Positions 16,031 through 32,395 of a stretch of DNA of 64,000 bases are shown piece by piece. The notes under the pieces are model-generated. The model was not told the origin of the DNA, made no database searches, and worked only from the letters and a program-made list of their open reading frames with translations. Positions within the stretch are counted from its first letter, which is position 1. Each line of letters opens with the position of its first letter. Position numbers and translations under genes: made by a program. This DNA comes from Ficedula albicollis (Eukaryota > Chordata > Aves > Passeriformes > Muscicapidae). Location of the stretch: positions 589,929-653,928 of the forward strand of contig NC_021686.1 in the NCBI RefSeq assembly GCF_000247815.1, in the 5' to 3' direction.

Positions 16031-19000
16031 TCTCCCTCTGCTCCTTTCCTTCTGCTCCACAATGCTGGCAGAGTCGACTCCACACTAGCAGCTGGAGGGA
16101 AAATTCCTTTTATGTTTAAATCCCAGGGAATCTGGCTGTGCCCCCGAGAGTGATTAGCACTGAACCACCTCATCCCACAGCAAAGCCCATCCCAAAGCCA
16201 GGAGGAGCAGAGCAGGACTGCTGGTGTTCAGGAGATTCTTGTCATAGAAGAGATTTCTTTTCACCGTTTTTGCAGTCTAAGGAGAGAAACTGATACCAAC
16301 TCAGAGCATCCTCTGCAGCCGAGCGCTGGGGGGTCACACAGCTCTGAGTAACCTCCTAGCTTTTGTTTTCTCCCACAGCCTTGTTCCCAGAAAAAGAATA
16401 GGAATCTTGCCTGTTGCCAATGGTTCACCTGGAATTTTTTCCTTCGACCTGAAAATTCAGTTTATTTCAGCTGCAGGAGACAAGGTTATGCATTTGAACA
16501 AAGATCATTCTAACTCAAGACAGAGAGCAGCATCCCAGTTTTCCTGTGTGCAGGCTGGAAGTCCTGCTACCTGCTTCAAAATCTGTGGGAATCACAGCTC
16601 TCCAGCTTTCCTTGGGCTTTGGTCAAATCGCTGGGGGGATTTATATTGCACCCATGCAGCCTCCTCTCAGCTGTGTTCTGCCGCTCTATTTGTCTGCTCT
16701 TGACTCAGCTCCAGCTTTGTTGTCATGGCTTAACCAGCACACTTGTCCGTGAGATGCTGTGGAGATGTAGGGAGATAAACACGGAGCCAGGTGACTCAGG
16801 GACGTGGCACAGCCCGGGGGCGGGTGCCAAATCCTCCCCAAATGCCTGTTTGAGCAAGTCTGCCTGAGGGTCGCGGTTCAATGCGATAACGTCACCTCGG
16901 AGCGGCTCTGGCTGTGCCCTGGAGCCCCAGGAGCGGAGCGGAGCGGAGCGGAGCAGCTGCTGCGGGGCAGGGCAGGGCAGGGCAGGAGCAGCGCACCGCA
17001 GCCCGCCCGGCAGCGCTCCTCGCTCCACCTGGACCGCAGCTCCGGCTCGGCAGGCAGACCTGCTGGCCTGGCAGTGCCAGCGCTTGGGCTGTGCCTCGGC
17101 GCTGCCCAGCCTGAGCTGGGCCGTGTTGGCCTCCCCTGGGGCAGCCGGCGTCGCTCTCAGGGCCAGAGCCTGAGAAGGCGTTTGCATCTTAGCCCAGATT
17201 TCCCCAGTTAGTCGGGACCCTTCCGTCTAGTCACTTGCTTTTTTAATGCAATGGGAGAGATTTCCCAAATCCAGGCGGCTCTAAGGTTACACCCAGGCAG
17301 AGGCACCACCAGTCTCTGTCAGTCACTCGCTCTGGCCGGAAAGTCGGCGGCAAAGGAGTTCAGCTGCAGGAGCAGCGCAGCGAGCCTGGCCCCAGCCCTT
17401 GCTGGGTGCCTGGAGCTGCTGCTCTGCCCTCTGACACCTCGCTGCCCCTCGGCCCGTGCACGTGGTTGCCGAAGATGATGATTCACACCCAGAAGCTCGT
17501 GGGTCTTTGTCCTGATGGACGTTTCAGAGGGCACCAGCAAAGGAGGAGCAGAGGGAGGGAATAACGTGAGAAGGAACAACATCAAGCTGGGGAGAGCTGT
17601 GAAATGCTTGCTTCAATGTGAGAATGGACTCTTCACCCAGGAAAGAAATCCCTTCTGTTCATACCACCCTGAATGGCCCCTCCGTGGCCCGTGGGGTCTC
17701 CCAGGAGGAGCAGTGAGCTTTTCACAAAACGCTGCAGCATCTCCCTCAGGGCCCTCTGAGACCAGGGCTGTGGTCTGGGGACTGACCTGCCAGGCAGAGG
17801 GGGCAGTGCCTGCCTGTAAGGTGGCCAGAGGAGGGGAGAAGTCCCAGCGCTGGCTGGATCCTGCTGAATTCCTTGGCAGGCAAGGCTTCCTCTGCACCCC
17901 CTGTTTCAGCAAGCAGTGGGAGTGACTCTTGAGCAGCCCCTGCACATGGAACCGGCCACTGAGGGATGCCACGGGGGCAGGACAGGTGCTGCAGGAGAGA
18001 GGACACAGGCACTGGTTGCAACAGGTAGGAAGTGAACTGGGGACAGATAACTGCACCTGCAGCTTTAAAACTGGGCTTTCCCTTGGCATATGCATGGAGT
18101 CTCCAGCTCTGCTTCCCCAGCTGGTCAGGAACAGAGGAAACTCTTTCCTTAATTTGATCAAAATTCAGGACAAGTCTTGGTTGCCTGAACCTGCATTTAG
18201 AAAAAAAAGGTGATATAATATTCCTCTAAAAATTTTGATTCAGCACCGTCTAGACTTTCCTGCTCCAGCTCTGGCCCCCTGCAGGGATTATGTTTTGGAG
18301 AGTGGAGGTGAGGAAGGGATATGAAAGGTGACCCCTTGCAGCATGTGGCATCTGAGGGCTTGCAAGGCAGGGTGGTGCAGACAGAGAGGATGTGAGCTCC
18401 TTGCTGAAGAAGAGTGAGGAAGGCAGCACTGGCTGCAGGAGCACATCCTGCCCTTCCCTCCATGCTGATACACAGCTCAGACTTGAAGCTGCTCCAGGTC
18501 ACAGCAAGGGCCTGGCAGGCTTTTTCCAGTGAGAAGTCATTTGTTGATGTTCTGCACCAAAGGACATTCCTTGTTATTCAAGCCAACTTCAATTAACCAA
18601 GTCAAACTTATAGTCCTGCTTCCCAGCGCCTTCAGACATCCACAGTCCTCATCCCATCCCCTCCTGGTCACCACCAGGGTTCCTGCTGTGTTCTTGCACT
18701 CTTGACTGCTGCACCAAGCCAGAAGCAATAGTAGCACAAGTAAGAGACAGCAAAAACCTGATGCTTGTTCCCATGCCAGGAGCACTGACTGGACCTGGCT
18801 AGAGACCGGCCGTGCTGGAGCTGGCTGGAGCCAGGCTTTGTGGGTGTGTTGAATGGGATAATCTACTAAATTAAGTATCTTATTCTGCAGCTCATCACCT
18901 TGTCTGTCTCGTTTTGTAACTCTCCAGTTTAGCTGGGAAGATTTGGATGCAGCACTGTTTGAATGTTGGCATGTCCCCCTGGCTCGCGAGGAATTTCAGT

Positions 19001-19048
19001 TAGATACACCAGGAGTGATGTTAAGGAGGGGTGTTTACATCTGTGCTC
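16031..19048. other. Non-coding, with a small CpG-rich patch
   Basis: Mostly unique sequence. At 16860-17180 there is a CpG-rich patch containing pentamer repeats (GAGCG)n at about 16930 and (GGGCA)n at about 16967. No gene start can be tied to it. The rest shows no recognisable exon. Confidence 0.5.
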
Positions 19049-19216
19049 ATCACAGAATCACTGCCAGCCCAGACTGGCTCGGGTTGGAAGGACCCTTAAA
19101 ACCCATCTTGTCTCATCCCCATCACGGACACGGGCACCTTCCACTACCCCAGGTTGCTTCAAGCCCCACCCAACCTGATGAACCCTTCCAGGGGTGGGGC
19201 AGCCCCAGCTTCTCTG
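19049..19216 (-). mobile_element. CR1 LINE 3' fragment
   Basis: The plus strand starts catcacagaatcactgccag, continues with ggttggaaggacccttaaaa and ccttccactaccccaggttg, and reaches cagcttctctgg. This is a reversed CR1 3' region with moderate divergence. Confidence 0.78.
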
Positions 19217-19699
19217 GTTCTCAGCCATCAACAGTCAATCTCATATGAACACAGGCACTGTCTGGAGGTCCCAAAGCAACCACCTGGACCAGACCATCAG
19301 CAATGGCAGAACAAGCCCTGAGGGTACACATTGCTGCCCTCTTCCAGGCAGCTCCACTCCAGGCAAGCACGGCAGCAGAGTCTCCAGGTTTTGCTGAGCT
19401 CTGCTCAGCTTCCAGCCCAGCTTCAGCCTGTCTGCTTGTCTTCTTTATGTGATCCTGCTTTCCCCAAGGCCTCACTCGGGTGTCACACACCAACTGACTC
19501 CTTGCCCCAAGCTTCCCATCTCCAGCTGGTGACAAAGCTGCCACAGGAACCTCAGTGAATCACAAAACTCTTGATTTCACATTTCTAGGCCCCATACAGG
19601 TCTCCCTGCTGCAGCAGGTTGGCAAGAAGTGCCACCCAGCCCAGGCCCTCCAAGACCCTCCATCTGCATTGGGCACAAACATCCTGTTCACTTTCACCT

Positions 19700-19952
19700 T
19701 GAGGGAACGGCTGGAGCTGTGTCAGGGGAGGTTCAGGTTGGATTTCAGGAAAGGTTCTTCCCCAGAGGGTGCTGGCACTGCCCAGGCTGCCCAGGGAGTG
19801 GGCACAGCCCCAAGGCTGCCAGAGCTGCAGGAGTGTTTGGGCACCAGGGATGCCCAGGGTGGGATTGTTGGGGTGTCTGTGCAGGGCCAGGGGCTGGAGT
19901 CAGCGATTCCTGTGGGTCCCTTCAGACCCTGGAGATTCTGGGATTCTGTAAC
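19700..19952 (+). mobile_element. CR1 LINE 3' fragment
   Basis: It contains ggttcttccccagagggtgc, cccagggagtgggcacagcc and ggagattctgggattctgta, in the order of a CR1 tail. It belongs to the same GC-rich subfamily as the minus-strand copy at 15811-16030. Confidence 0.82.
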
Positions 19953-21199
19953 TCCCCATGTGTTCCACCGAGGTCAGCCCTGGCTGCCTGCCTCCAGAGA
20001 CTCCTCCAGCTAAAAGGGTGCCAGTCACAGGAGTCCCAGCACTTTGCTGACTCATTTCCAGTGGAATCAGGAAGCTGGGGTTACAGGGAGAAGTTATGAA
20101 TGAAAGGAGCGCTCTGGGCTCCACGCAGACCGAGGGCATTACTATCCTACGCCGTGTGTAATTCAGCTGTGGAGCTCATGGCCACAGGATGCCACACGGG
20201 CTAAAAATACACACGGCTTTGAAATGGGATTAGACAAATCCACCGAGGGCAGGCTGCTGGTGGCTGTTACACGCATACCACTCCTGGCTCAGGAAGTCCT
20301 AAGGCATCAGTTGCTGGAGGATGGAAGGGTATCACAAGGGCAGATCTCCTGCCCCTGCGGTCGCCGTCGCTGGCTGGGACTGAGTTACCCTGGCTGACCC
20401 AGCCCACGCTGCTCTCCCTCTGCAAAGGATGGCAGCGGCAGCTTTGGGGGTCTTGGCACTCTGCCTGATCCCATCTGAGTGCTCTCCTGCACTACCTCAG
20501 AGCTGCCTCACCCAGACCTCAGAAGCCAGGGCTCAAACCCCTCCTGTTGCATACAACCACCCAGAGATGCTGCTGCTGCTGCAAGGTGAGGAGTTCTTGG
20601 CCCTCTGTGCCCTGATAAATCCATAAGCCCATGAACCCTTTGGGCTTGTCCTATCCTTGCATTCTGGGGAGCTCTTGGAATGGATGAGCCCCAACTCAAA
20701 TCCCTGCCTGCCCCACTGAAACTGGAACTGCTGGGTACGTGCTCTTCCCAGAAATAAAATCTCTGTCTCTGCAGGTGTCTCTCCTGCAGCCTTGGGGTGC
20801 TGCAGGTGCAGAGCTGATCCTTGTGCTCTGTCAGTCTGGCTGGGACCATATCCCATCCTGGCAGGCTCCCAGGGGCAGGGGATCCAGATGTGCCATGGGG
20901 CTAACAACAGGTTCTGTCCCAGCAGTGGGAAGCACCTCACACCACACCGTGTGCCCCGAGTCCATCTCCACTGGACTCAGTCTTTGCACACCCCAGGGAT
21001 TTCTCCAGGCTCTCTCATCTCTCTTCTTTCTTGTCCTCTGTCCTCTTTCATCCACTGCAGAGGTTTTTCAGGTTCACAGGACTGCAGTTGGTGAGTTTCA
21101 GGAATATTGCTCTGCTGTCAGTTCTTTAGTCTGGAGTCTCCACTCCTGATGCCTTCTTCTCTGTGTCTCTACAGCATCCCTTGGCCTGGATTCACAGAC
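19953..21199. other. Non-coding, no gene recognised
   Basis: Unique sequence between two CR1 fragments. No exon was recognised. Confidence 0.5.
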
Positions 21200-21675
21200 A
21201 CACTGGAGCGTGTCCAGGGAAGGGAACAGAGCTGGGGAAGGGGCTGGAGCCCCAGGAGAGGCTGAGGGAGCTGGGAAAGGGGCTCAGCCTGGAGAGAAGG
21301 AGGCTCAGGGGGAACCTGCTGGCTCTGCACAACTCCCTGACAGGAGGGGACAGCCGGGGGGGGGTCGGGCTCTGCCCCCAGGGAACAGGGATCTGCCCCC
21401 AGGGAACAGGGACAGGATGAGAGGAAATGGCCTCAGGTTGTGCCAGGGTAGATTTAGATTGAATAATAGGAAAAATTTCCTCACTGGAAGCGTGGCCAGC
21501 CATTAGAGCAGGCTGCCTATGGGAGTGGTGGACTCACCACTCCTGGAAGTTGTCAAAAAATTATGTAGATATGGGACCTGGAGACATGGTCAGTGGTGGC
21601 TTTGGCAGTGGCAGGGTTAATGGTTGGACTCAGTGGTCTTAGACGACTTTTCCAGCCTTAGTGATTCTGTGAAGG
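21200..21675 (+). mobile_element. CR1 LINE 3' fragment, longer copy
   Basis: A longer CR1 piece. It carries gagccccaggagaggctgag, a run of cagcctggagagaaggaggc, the ggttgtgccagggtagattt motif, ggaaaaatttcctcactgg, gacctggagacatggtcagt and the terminal ttttccagccttagtgattc. It shares its upstream part with the minus-strand element at 31985-32395. Confidence 0.88.
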
Positions 21676-24593
21676 AGTTCACAATCAAGGCCCATGCTAT
21701 CTCAGACAGCAGTGCCTTGTCAGTGCTCCCATCCCTACACCACCCAGATCTGCTCTGGTGTCTCAGTCTCTTCTGCTTATCTGGTTGTACCCAGTAGCCT
21801 GGCCCCTGTGATGGTGCCTGTGGTCTGGTTCAGAATGCTGGGCAGGGAGCATGGAGTTGCTGGGCTGGCCATGGTGCCATGCATGTGGACAGGCTGGTGC
21901 AGGGATGGGGCACTGGGTGCAGTCTCCTCTCCCAGGAGTTTCCTTCACCCTCCCTGGCACAGGCGTGAAGGGCTGGATCCTCAATGGAAAGCAAAGGAAT
22001 AAAATTCTGATAAAGATTTTGGCTTTGGGTTTTTTGGTGGGTTTTTTTTGTTTGTTTTTGTTTTTAATAGATCATCAGGAAAAAGAAAGATTTAAAATTA
22101 ATAAGACAGTCTCTTGAGGAATTAGGCCCAAAGCTTGGAACAGCTGAGGATAAACTGTATCTTTATATAAAACAGGAGAGGAGCCATGAACACGCCAAAT
22201 CTGAATTTGTGTGAATTATTTTGGAGACACGAAATGTTGTCACCTGAAAGAGGGGGTGGTTTGAGAGGTACGGCTTGGGAGTATTTGTGAAACATCCAGA
22301 ACCGAAGAAAGCGAGAAAAGACACAAGCGGCAGGATGGCCCCAGGCTCACAGGCTTGTGCTCCGGTGCTGCCCCGACAGCCCTGCCTGAAAACTCTGCCT
22401 GAGCATGGGGAGGACACAGCAGCTGCACCCGGGAGCTGGAAGCAGGGAGGGTGCAGGTGCTGCAAGCGCAGGAGCAGCGCTGGCAGCTTGCGGCGGATCT
22501 GGGGCTGCTCCCCCCTCCACGCAGCTGCCAAGGCTCGGGGGCACCTCCCCACTCTCCCTCTCCCCTGCCCAGAGGCAGCACAGGCATCCTGGGCTTTGGG
22601 AAGCCTTTGGCTGGAGGGAAGCAGGAGCGCAGCAGCTGGAGCGGCCAGTGACCCACGGCAGAGGGCACACAGCCATGCCTGGGCTCCCGGCTCTGCTCTG
22701 CTCTCGGGAGTAAGGCTCGCCCACGCTATTTTGAGGTGGGAGAGGAAAGCCTGCAGCACCGCAGGGACGGGAGAGCAGTGCCAAAGCCACGGCAAGGAAG
22801 CAGGGCCACGCAGACGCGCCCATGGCTCAGGGGCACCTCAGACCCGGGGTGCTCCTGGGACAGGTGAGGATTGCAGGGCCTTGGTTGCACTATCAGACCA
22901 GATGGAGGGCAGGAAAAGTGGCTAACACTTTTTATGCTGTTGCTTTTCCCCTTTCACTCTTTAGTTGCTCACTTTTTATTTTTCCCTTTACAAAGGAGTA
23001 ACTTTCAATTCACTCGTAAAAACCCAAATTTCCTGCCTGCTCACCTCCTCCACAAACATCTCTGCGACTCTGCTCACCCCTCCTCTGCCTCATCTCCATC
23101 CTGCCTTTCCCCATTACACGCTTCCCCCTCGTCCCTCCTCCCACGGCTCAATCTCCCCTCCCTCACCCGCCCCTGCCCCCTTCCCAGGCCCGGAGGTACA
23201 AATGATTAGATTTTCAGCCCAATTAAGGCAGGCTGTCTCCTGGCCGGGACAGAAAAGGTTGGCTCTGGAAGGTGGGAAACAAGCTTTGACAGGTCCTGGC
23301 GTCCCCAGCGCCCTCCGATGGCTCTGCCCGCTGAGCCCCTTTGTGCTGCTCCGGCAGCGGGACCAGAGCCCGGCTGGGGGCTGGGGTCTCCCCTGCCCCT
23401 CCTCTCCCCCAGCCCTGCAGAAAGAATAGCTAATTAAGAGGTCTAAACGCAGGCAAAGCTAATTCCCTATTCAGAGCTCGGAGGGGCAGCGGAGAGGGAG
23501 GGGAAGGCAGCAGGCGGTGAGCCGGGGAGCGTGGCAGCATCTTCTGCGAGAGCGAGGAGCCGGGGCGCACTTAACCCTCTCCTCGCTGCCCTCTGGGGCC
23601 GTGAGCCGGGCCAGAGCCACCGTGCCGTGTCCCCCTGGTCCCCTGCAGCAGGGATGCCCAGCCACGAGTGCTGCTGCTGCCTCCACCCAGGCTGGCTCCA
23701 TCCCAGGCAGGCTCTGAGATGTGCCACGGCTTTTCCCCTGTCTCCTATTTCCCTTCCCTGCCGTACACCTGCAATAACCCAGGCAGGCTGCTCCTCACCT
23801 GCCCAGCACAGGTGCTCTGAGCAGGGCACGCTGCCTTTCCCTCCTTCTCACAGCCTGGCCTGAGCCTGCCATGAGACCTCCGACCTGGAGCTGAAGGGCT
23901 GAGGATTCCCTGGAAGAGGAGCCAGGGATTTTAGCCAGTCCAAAGGGATACTGCTGGGATTTAATTTGCTTTGGATAAAAGGAACCATGTCCACCCAGGT
24001 GACACCAAGGTGCACGAGGTGAAATGCAGCACTCCTGAGCAGCTGTGCAGGGAATTCCATGAGTGCTCCTGCAGGCAGGATACATGCACAAATGATCCTG
24101 TCTCTCCAAAACCAACTTCCCACCCAGCCCCAAGGCTGGATTGCTGAGCCATGGCCCAGGCACAGCACTAGGCAGAGCTGGGCACTGCTCCTGGGTCCCC
24201 TTGCAGAGGTAAAGGGCATGGAGAGGAGCAGGATTTCTCAAAATGCTTAAAAAACTCTTCCAGAAGTCTGTCCCTTTGGGGTTCTTGTGGAAGCTGAGCT
24301 TCCTGGAGACTCAGGTCCTCATTGCACCAGGAGTGTTTCCAGGGTGAGAGAGGAAATAGCTGGTAGTGATGCCTGCCTGCAGTGTCAGCTCCCTTCCCTC
24401 CCTCCAGCTCCTGGCGGGTTCACACACCTGGCTGTGAACACGTCTGGGTTCACATTTGAGTGAGGACATCCCCGTTCCAGGTACCCTTGTCCTCAGCCAC
24501 TGACCTCCCTCTCCAGAGGCTGGACACTTACCCACGACGAACCAGCACAACTCTGTCCAGGACAGAGCAGCTCATGCCAAAAAGCTGGTTAGC
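21676..24593. other. Non-coding, with possible regulatory islands
   Basis: Contains a T/G-rich low-complexity stretch at 22015-22070. An AT-containing unique interval near 23195-23240 and 23425-23475 has homeodomain-type TAATTA/AATTAA words (gctaattaagaggtc). No exon was recognised. Confidence 0.45.
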
Positions 24594-25135
24594 TATTCCC
24601 AAACTCCAGCCACTTTTCCCATCTCTGCCATGANNNNNNNNNNNNNNNNNNNNNNNNNNNNNNNNNNNNNNNNNNNNNNNNNNNNNNNNNNNNNGTATTC
24701 CCAAACTCCAGCCACTGTTCCCATCTCTGCCATGCGTGGCACGCCCAGCAGTGCCCGGGGATGCTGCTCCTGCCCACAGAGCTGCTCCTTCCCAGCGACT
24801 GCCTGGAGCCAGGGACTGTGCACAGGCTGCCCCATGTCCCCTCTGCTGCAGCACACTGGTGCCACCTGCGCTGGATTGAGTCCCTTGGGTGATGGCAGGT
24901 GGTGGATGGGCAGCCTATTCCCAAACTCCAGCCACTTTTCCCATCTCTGCCATGCGTGGCACACCCAGCAGTGCCCGGGGATGCTGCTCCTGCCCACAGA
25001 GCTGCTCCTTCCCAGCGACTGCCTGGAGCCAGGGACTGTGCACAGGCTGCCCCATGTCCCCTCTGCTGCAGCACACTGGTGCCACCTGCGCTGGATTGAG
25101 TCCCTTGGGTGATGGCAGGTGGTGGATGGGCAGCC
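24594..25135. repeat. 220-bp tandem duplication, partly in an assembly gap
   Basis: Two complete 220-nt copies lie at 24696-24915 and 24916-25135, differing at only a few bases. A 40-nt start of another copy (24594-24633) precedes a run of 61 N. At least three copies therefore existed, and the true number is unresolved. Confidence 0.92.
24634..24694. other. Assembly gap, 61 N
   Basis: Undetermined bases. Both sides start the same 220-nt repeat unit, so the gap results from the tandem repeat. Confidence 0.98.
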
Positions 25136-25704
25136 CCTGTCCATCCCAAAGGCTTTCTGTGGAGGATCAGGGGTATCCAACAAAAATGAGCCTCCAAGCA
25201 TGAACCACTGCCCTGCTGGGAGTGATGAATGGTGCAGGACAGCAATCCAAAAGCTTTTTCCTGGCAGAGAGCTGGGAATATTCAGGCCAAACTGTGGTTA
25301 GGAGGAGACTGGAATCTCCAGAGCTTCTCAGCCCTGCTTGGAAGCAGCCATGCTCCATCTCCCTGGCCCTGGGTCTCCAGAGGAGCTGGGAGCAGCCACA
25401 GGCTGGTGCAAAAGGCACGAAGATTTGTTCCTAGTGCACTAAGATATGGTGGGGAAGAGGACTGTGCTCTGAGCAGCAGGCAGGGCTCCAGCAGCTGTTT
25501 CCATCACAAGCCTCCTCCTGCTTCCCAGCACCTTGAGGCTGCTGCAGACTTTACTCTGCCCAGCTTTACTCTGCTCTAGGAAGAGTTTGCCCCTTGAGTT
25601 TCCAGTAGATTTCTGGGGTATTTTATTTAAAAAAAAGCTCAACATGCCTTCAAGTGAAGCATGGATTGCACTTGCACATCTCTTTTCTGAAAGAAGTCCT
25701 TGCT
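25136..25704. other. Non-coding, no gene recognised
   Basis: Unique sequence with no recognised exon or repeat. Confidence 0.5.
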
Positions 25705-25842
25705 CCTGGCAGTGTCCAAGGCCAGGCTGGACAGGGCTTGGGGCAACCTGGGACAGTGGAAGGTGTCCCTGCATGTGGCAGGGGGTGTGGAAAAACATGG
25801 TCTCTAAGGCCCCTTCCAGCACAAACCATCCCAGCACTCTGT
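25705..25842 (+). mobile_element. CR1 LINE 3' fragment
   Basis: Short CR1 tail with ctggcagtgtccaaggccag, gggcttggggcaacctggga and ccttccagcacaaaccatcc in order. The terminal repeat is decayed. Confidence 0.82.
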
Positions 25843-26844
25843 GGTGACTCTCACTCCATGACCTGGGGAGTGTGGAGCTATCAGGTCTCACAGCACCATC
25901 CATCTCTGTTTCCTGCCCACGCCTTGGGTTCACTGGCACCACCCAAGACAATGCCCACACTGGGCCACATGCCCCACGCATTCACCAGTGGTAAATCTCC
26001 TTCAGCCAAAGGGCTGAGACAGAGAGAGGGTTGCAGGGGAAAACACAGGCCTCCTCCTCTCCCTATTTTTCTTTAAAACCGAATTATTTCCTTTAGAAGA
26101 AGCTGGAGGGAAAGCATCAAGAAAAATCTAGAGAATTTCCATGAGGTTTTGCGATGTCGTGTCTCTCAAAGGGATTCCATGGAAAACAACTTTGGCCAAG
26201 TGCCTCCATACCGTGCAGAGATGGGAGATGGGTGATGCTGGGTGATGTTACATCTTGGAATCTTGGGATGGCTTGACCTAAAGCAGGGAGAGGAATTTAG
26301 AGAAGAAGCAGAAATGCCAACCAGCATCCCCAGCCCAGCCAGGGTGCCCAGGTGGCCAAGGTGAGCTGGGTGCTCCCATCCCTGGCCCAGGTGTGCATCT
26401 GCCAAAGGGGGTCGTGTGGGCTGGAGCAGTGGGAGGGGATGCTCAGAGCCCCTCAGGAGAACCAGCCCTCTTCCTGCTCAGGCTCTGTGGTGTGGCCATT
26501 TCCTTGGTCTGGGCCCCAATTAAAAGAGCCAAATGGAAATTGCTGGAGAGAAAGAGTGAAAGAAACAACATTTCCTGCCTGAGGAGATTAACTCTCCAAA
26601 TTACATGTGAACAGAGGGGGGAGGCGAGAGGGGAAAAGGAAACCCAGTTTCCACCCCAATAAAAGCCAGTTCATTTAATAAAGGAGGAGCAAGGAGGGGG
26701 AAGGTGGCTGAAAGAAAATGAGGCTGGGGGGTGTGGAATTAGCCTTGTCAAACAAGGGGCTTTGCTGTCCCAGAACTACTTCTTTATTGTTCCAATTTTT
26801 CATGCTTACTTAGCTCTCAATGCTGCACAAGACAACAGCTCATT

Positions 26845-26847
<3 letters not shown>
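25843..26847. other. Non-coding, candidate conserved element at its right end
   Basis: Unique sequence. At about 26510-26685 it turns AT/purine-rich with words such as ccccaattaaaagagcc, aaattacatgtgaaca and ttcatttaataaagg. This could be a conserved regulatory element. No exon was recognised. Confidence 0.4.
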
Positions 26848-26909
<62 letters not shown>

Positions 26910-26927
26910 GGGGGGGGGGGGGGGGGG
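26848..26927. other. Poly-G run, 80 nt with one T
   Basis: G homopolymer broken only by T at 26909, between ctcattatt and acagacacgg. It has the same character as the other G runs of the window. Confidence 0.8.
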
Positions 26928-27227
26928 ACAGACACGGCTGTGGCAGGACCGAGAAATGGAAGGAAAATGCAATTTTTAAAAAAGGAGTCCTTTCCCTGGG
27001 CCTTCAGCCTCTGCCCCCCTTGTGGAGGAGCTGCAGACATTGTGGCTGGGAGGAGCAGGGCATTGCCAAGATGGGGAAAAAGGGTTTTCCACAACCTCTG
27101 GCACCGGCACTGGCGCAGAAGCGGCTGACCCTGAAATGCCATCTGATGGCCTGGTGAGGGGGAAGCGGGTGACACAGGGGGCTCCCCCATCTCCTCGACA
27201 CTCCTGAAGCCTGTCCCAGTGGCTGCC

Positions 27228-27255
27228 GGGGGGGGGGGGGGGGGGGGGGGGGGGG
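27228..27255. other. Poly-G run, 28 nt, with duplicated flanks
   Basis: The 20 nt gaagcctgtcccagtggctg occur immediately before (27206-27225) and again just after the run, following atcccccg. This pattern fits two overlapping sequence ends that were not merged. Confidence 0.82.
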
Positions 27256-30331
<3,076 letters not shown>

Positions 30332-30353
30332 TTTTTTTTTTTTTTTTTTTTTT

Positions 30354-31984
30354 AGATTTTATAATACATCGTTTTGAAACTCTGCCAGTGATCATCATCA
30401 AAGCGAGAGGAGCGCCTTGGAAAGAACAATGGTGCCGGAGGGTGGGGAGCAGGGTGCCGGGGTATGGATGTGTAATCCTTTCTAAAGCTGGTTCTAGAGG
30501 CAGCACAGAAGATTTCCTTTTGTATTTTCCTCAAGTGCAGATACAATTCAGTCTGGTAAGGGCAGGCAGCAATGCCAGAGCTCTAGATTAAGGTACTGGA
30601 CTGCATAAGGGTGTGGAGCAGTGAGTCTCCCCACACTGCCTCAGGCCCCAGGAGGGCAGGGAGTGAGCAGGGAGGACAGGAAACACAGAAAGGTCCAAAA
30701 CAGGAGGAGAGGAGAGAGGGGAGAGGAGGGGAGACTCCTGCTAACGTAGAAGGGCCAGGGCTCTGGATGCTGCTGGGAATCACAACCCAGAGACATCATC
30801 ACCTCACAGGGCAGCAGCTTGTGTTCTGCCAGCACAGTCTCTTGGGCTCTGCCAGTGCCCCTGGCCACCCATCTGCCCCTCCATGCAAGCCCAGCCAAGC
30901 TGGGGGAAGACTCCCACGGCCCCTAGTGCTTTGGCATCAGGTCCTTGACCCGTGTGCCACCCTCTCTGCTCAAGCAGTCATTCCACCACTCTCTTTTCCC
31001 TTGTTACAAGGCCTCTTTCTTCAAGCCAAGCAAAACAAGGGACTTCTTCCAGTCCCTGCCTGCTAAACTCCTGCTGCACAGAAGAGAGGGGAATGACACA
31101 GCACATGTCCCAGCGACAGCAAATGCTGAGAAACCCCAGTGGCTCAGAAAGACAGCGTGCCAGGGCTGCTCAGGAGCTCCCCAGAGCCAGAGTGTCACTT
31201 ACGCTCTTCTGGCTTGAAAAAAAAGGAAGGCAAGTCCCCAGCAATCAGCCATTCACCGTCATTTCCTCACAGAAGCCATATCAGAAGCCTGTAACTTCGT
31301 ACAAACTCACGAGGATAAAGCTCATTATTTTGGCATCTTTGCAACATCAGATCACCAGCCATGCCAGTTTTCCAGGTGTGGGACCTCACGGGAGACTGCT
31401 GACCAGGTGGGAAGAGCCCAGACTGTCATGGGACCATTCTGCATCAGCTGCTGCTGCTCTGGAGTCCAGTGATCTACAAAGCCCATGCTTGACCTTGTTC
31501 CAGACTGGATCTTCAAAGCTGTTCCTTGCTGCTGCCGTGGTAAATCAGGCTGGAAGTTCTTCTCTGTGCCTTTACCAGCAGGGTCCAGCCCTAAGGCATC
31601 TCGCTCAGGCTCTCACGCTGCTATCACCGAAGGGTCCCCACATCTTCATAGTTTTTTTCCTTTGAGGAAGGACAGAAAAAATGCTTCCTTCCTCCAAGCA
31701 ACTCACAGAAAGTCCCTGTCCCAGGGAGCCCAGTGTCCAGCTTGGTGCTCCAGCCCCAGGGGTGCTCTGCTGTGTCCCACAGACTCACACCTGGGAGCAG
31801 CCCTCATCCCGTGCGTGCCAGGAGGGAGCAGAGCTGGGGGAGGCAGGCAAAAGGCTGCAGCAGGTCCAAGGCAATGGTTCAAAGCTCCTGAGACTCTCAG
31901 GCCAGGCCTTCAGAAGATGGCAAATCACCTGGGCTCGCTGCTGGTCTGTGCCCAGAGAATGCAAGTGAGGCCAGCAGTGGGAAA
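30354..31984. other. Non-coding, no gene recognised
   Basis: Unique sequence. Purine-rich stretch at 30650-30735 (gagagggg-type). No exon was recognised. Confidence 0.5.
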
Positions 31985-32395
31985 CAGTGTTCACACAGCC
32001 CACTCCTTCCAGGATGGGCACTGCCAAGGCCACCACCAACACATATCCCAAGTGCCACATCCACACAGCTTTCAAACACCTTCAGGGATGGGGACACCCC
32101 CCCTGTCCTGGGCAGCTGTGCCAGTGCCTGACCACCCTTTTCATGAAGAAATTTCCCTGATACCTAAATCTAAACCTTCCCTGGCACAGCTTGAGGCTCT
32201 TTCCTCTTGTCTTGTCCCCGTTCCCTGGAGCACAGCCCGACCCCCCCCGGCTGTCCCCTCCTGTCAGGGAGTTGTGCAGAGCCAGCAGGTTCCCCCTGAG
32301 CCTCCTTCTCTCCAGGCTGAGCCCCTTTCCCAGCTCCCTCAGCCTCTCCTGGGGCTCCAGCCCCTTCCCCTTCTCTGGACAATGCACATTAAGCC
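31985..32395 (-). mobile_element. CR1 LINE 3' fragment, longer copy
   Basis: The plus strand shows gtgccacatccacacagctt, ctgtcctgggcagctgtgcc, gaagaaatttccctgatacc, tgtcagggagttgtgcagag and tcagcctctcctggggctcc. These are the reverse of the motifs in the plus-strand CR1 at 21200-21675. Confidence 0.88.
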
